This document shows positions 61,907-64,000 of a DNA stretch of 64,000 nt, piece by piece; the first letter of the stretch is position 1, and each line of letters begins with the position of its first letter. The translations under genes and the position numbers were made by a program. The notes beneath the pieces are model-generated. The model had not been told where the DNA came from and searched no databases. It was given only the letters and a program-made list of their open reading frames with translations. This DNA comes from Numida meleagris (lineage: Eukaryota > Chordata > Aves > Galliformes > Numididae). The DNA lies in the NCBI RefSeq assembly GCF_002078875.1, contig NC_034415.1:27063083-27127082 (forward strand). The letters are read 5' to 3'.

Positions 61907-64000
61907 CCCTAAAAAATTTGAATTTCTGGATAACCTTATCTTTGCTAATGATGCACCACATTTTGTGTTAGATTTGATTAAGTGAATTCTGAAGTAATAG
62001 ATTTTCCTTAGTTCTAAACTTAAAAATTACCAATTTGGTCAGCTGAAAGTTCTTAACTTTCCCTTCTTCATGGGCTTTTTTAAATTGGATAGGACTCATG
62101 AAAGTAGTTTTCAAAACAGATAAGTGTTGCAGACTTCATCTCCAAAATTCTATTACGTGACCAATTAATTGAGAAAAGGATGTTTATCGTGATGTCCCTT
62201 GCATAAACTTTGTTCACATATTTGCCTTCCAGGATATGATTTCTAGTGGCATGGTTTACCTAAGAGTGTACATATATCTTAGTATCACCAGAGCGCTATC
62301 TTTCTGTAAAAAGTTAAGTAATCCAAAGCCACTTCGAGGCGTTGTGTTAAACTCACTTGTAAAATTTTCTTACATGCAGCTCAGTCCTTCCCAAAACCCT
62401 CAAGAGGACAAGTCTAGCACGTGATAGGTGAAGGAATAGGCAGGTATTTAAGTAGACGTATGAGCCATCAACCAGGTGTGGTTTTAGTAGGAATAGCATT
62501 TTAGTCTTCTTCTCTAAATAGAAGAGGACTGACTTACTCATGGACCAAAATTCCCAAGTAACGTGTTGAAACTGTAGTTAGAACTGAGGGCACTGGTGAA
62601 CGATATGATTCAGTTTATTTATTGTTTCAATTGGTTTTATTTCCTTTGCTTTGAGGGATTTGGTCTTTGAGATTAATATGATGGTCACTGTCACATCTGT
62701 CTTGGATTCCTTGTTCCTCGAGAATAGCCCTAAGCAGTAAGCATTACAGAAGTCTCTCATTAGGAAGGAGTAGTCACAATCTTTCACGCAGTTATAGATG
62801 GTAAAAGACACTGATTTAGCTCTGCTGCCTGAGAATCCATCAGCCCTGGTGGATTCAGCAAGTCCTTTGAAAGAAAACCATTTCCAGGCAGACTTTGGGC
62901 TCTTGTCTATCATTCTTGATTAACAGTAAAATCTCCCTTTCTACTGTGAGCCACTTGTAGCAAGCCCTAGTCAGACACTGGGAGAATAAATAACAGAGCA
63001 TGATTTCAGAGAGAAAAATGCTTGCTCTGTCATGTGGCATCACTGTTTCTGAATTCTAAGGTAGTTCTCAATCTGTGACATTACCTAGAAGCTTACCTAC
63101 AAACTTAAAAGGAGGAGTGATGTGAGATCTGCCTCTGACTGCACTGCCCTTGTCATCTGCCAGGGAGTATTGGTACTCAGCCTCCCATGTCTGACCATAG
63201 GCTAGTAACAGAAATGTACTGAGCTTTGTGATTATTATTTTTTTTACCTGCTAGCCTGTCTCTCCTGCTATACCCTGCAAACCTCCAAATACAGAAATTG
63301 CCTATGGCAATCCCACAGTTCCTATCTGCGGTATTTGGACCCTTCTGCATCCCTATTCCTCTGCTTTCATTACTTACACAGAAGCAAGCTTGTGTGGAGA
63401 GACTGAAGGGGTGTTCCTCACAGAATCAGCAAACCTGAAGTACATTTTAGCTCTGGTAAAACTTAAAGCTGCTCACATTGCCTATATGTGTTTATTTCTA
63501 AATACACAAACATGAGATTGAGGTTACGGTTTGTTAGTACGGGTTTAGCCATAGCTCCTGCAACAACAGCCAGTGTCCACTTGCATCACTGAAGGCACTG
63601 AGCAAAGATAAAGTGGGGCTGATTGAGTAGTTAGTGACTCCACAGTTACTCTTAATGCATGGTAGTAGCCACTTATGGCAATGGTTTTGGACTTATAAAA
63701 GCAGATTGCAGTGAAGTAAGAAAATTAATGAAACGAGCTACTCTATTTTCTTTTATGATGTCATGATGAAAGAATAAATCATTTGGGGACAGTGCTGTTG
63801 ATGATGATGACTGCATTCAGCAGTCGTGCCCTTCCCGAGTGAAGGCTTAGGTATTGACTTTTCTGGTATGTCAGGAATCTGTTTCATGGTGATAAATCAG
63901 TTGAGATAATTAAGGAAATAAATGTTCACAGGAGTCGTATTGAGATTATTACATGACACGAAAACACTGTCAAACAACTGATAATTGAAAAGTTTTTAAA

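Larger units (their letters stand above)
51410..64000. other. No gene seen; unique sequence
   Basis: Besides the palindromic repeat at 52.48 kb and homopolymer runs, nothing is recognised. GC-richer patches lie at about 54,360-54,600 and 58,540-58,990 but have few CpGs. The longest frames are 124 codons (51,435-51,809, minus), 111 codons (62,578-62,913, minus) and 108 codons (54,449-54,775, plus), none with a recognisable domain. Confidence 0.65.

Overview
This window reads as nuclear DNA of a bird, most likely a galliform such as chicken, and it lies in a gene-poor region or a very long intron. Several interspersed repeats point this way. CR1 LINE 3' ends occur at about 35.43, 37.71, 42.70 and 42.91 kb. 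An internally deleted mariner element with the end sequence I recognise from the chicken Mariner1_GG/Galluhop family lies at 42,199-42,692. Base composition is AT-rich, with many short homopolymer runs, few CpGs and dense stop codons in every frame. These family names come from recognising the sequence, not from a database search.

I found no protein-coding gene, tRNA, rRNA gene or CRISPR array that I can support. The longest open frame is 150 codons, with no recognisable domain and no convincing splice-site framing. The open frames look like chance occurrences in 64 kb of vertebrate non-coding DNA. No strand or host gene can be assigned.

Layout. 1-10 kb: unique AT-rich DNA, one ancient palindromic repeat fragment (about 549-588), and a candidate CTCF motif next to a small inverted repeat (4,974-5,052). 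10.2-11.0 kb: the only clearly CpG-dense patch, with two oppositely oriented YY1-type motifs. 12.8-13.7 kb: small tandem duplications, then a nested palindrome (13,564-13,657). 14-33 kb: unique DNA with two stretches that look like conserved regulatory elements (about 14.46-14.68 and 22.04-22.22 kb) and a second palindromic repeat type (15.78 kb). 33.2-33.45 kb: an old SINE with a 5S-rRNA-derived head. 35-43 kb: CR1 fragments, the mariner remnant and simple repeats. 43-64 kb: unique DNA with a perfect 23-bp palindrome (45.88 kb), a G-tract/C-tract pair (50.3 kb), a possible TATA promoter (51.2 kb) and another palindromic repeat (52.5 kb).

There are no genes here to interact. What functional content there is would be regulatory: the CpG patch, the possibly conserved elements and the old SINE. 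I see no sign of a new multi-gene system.
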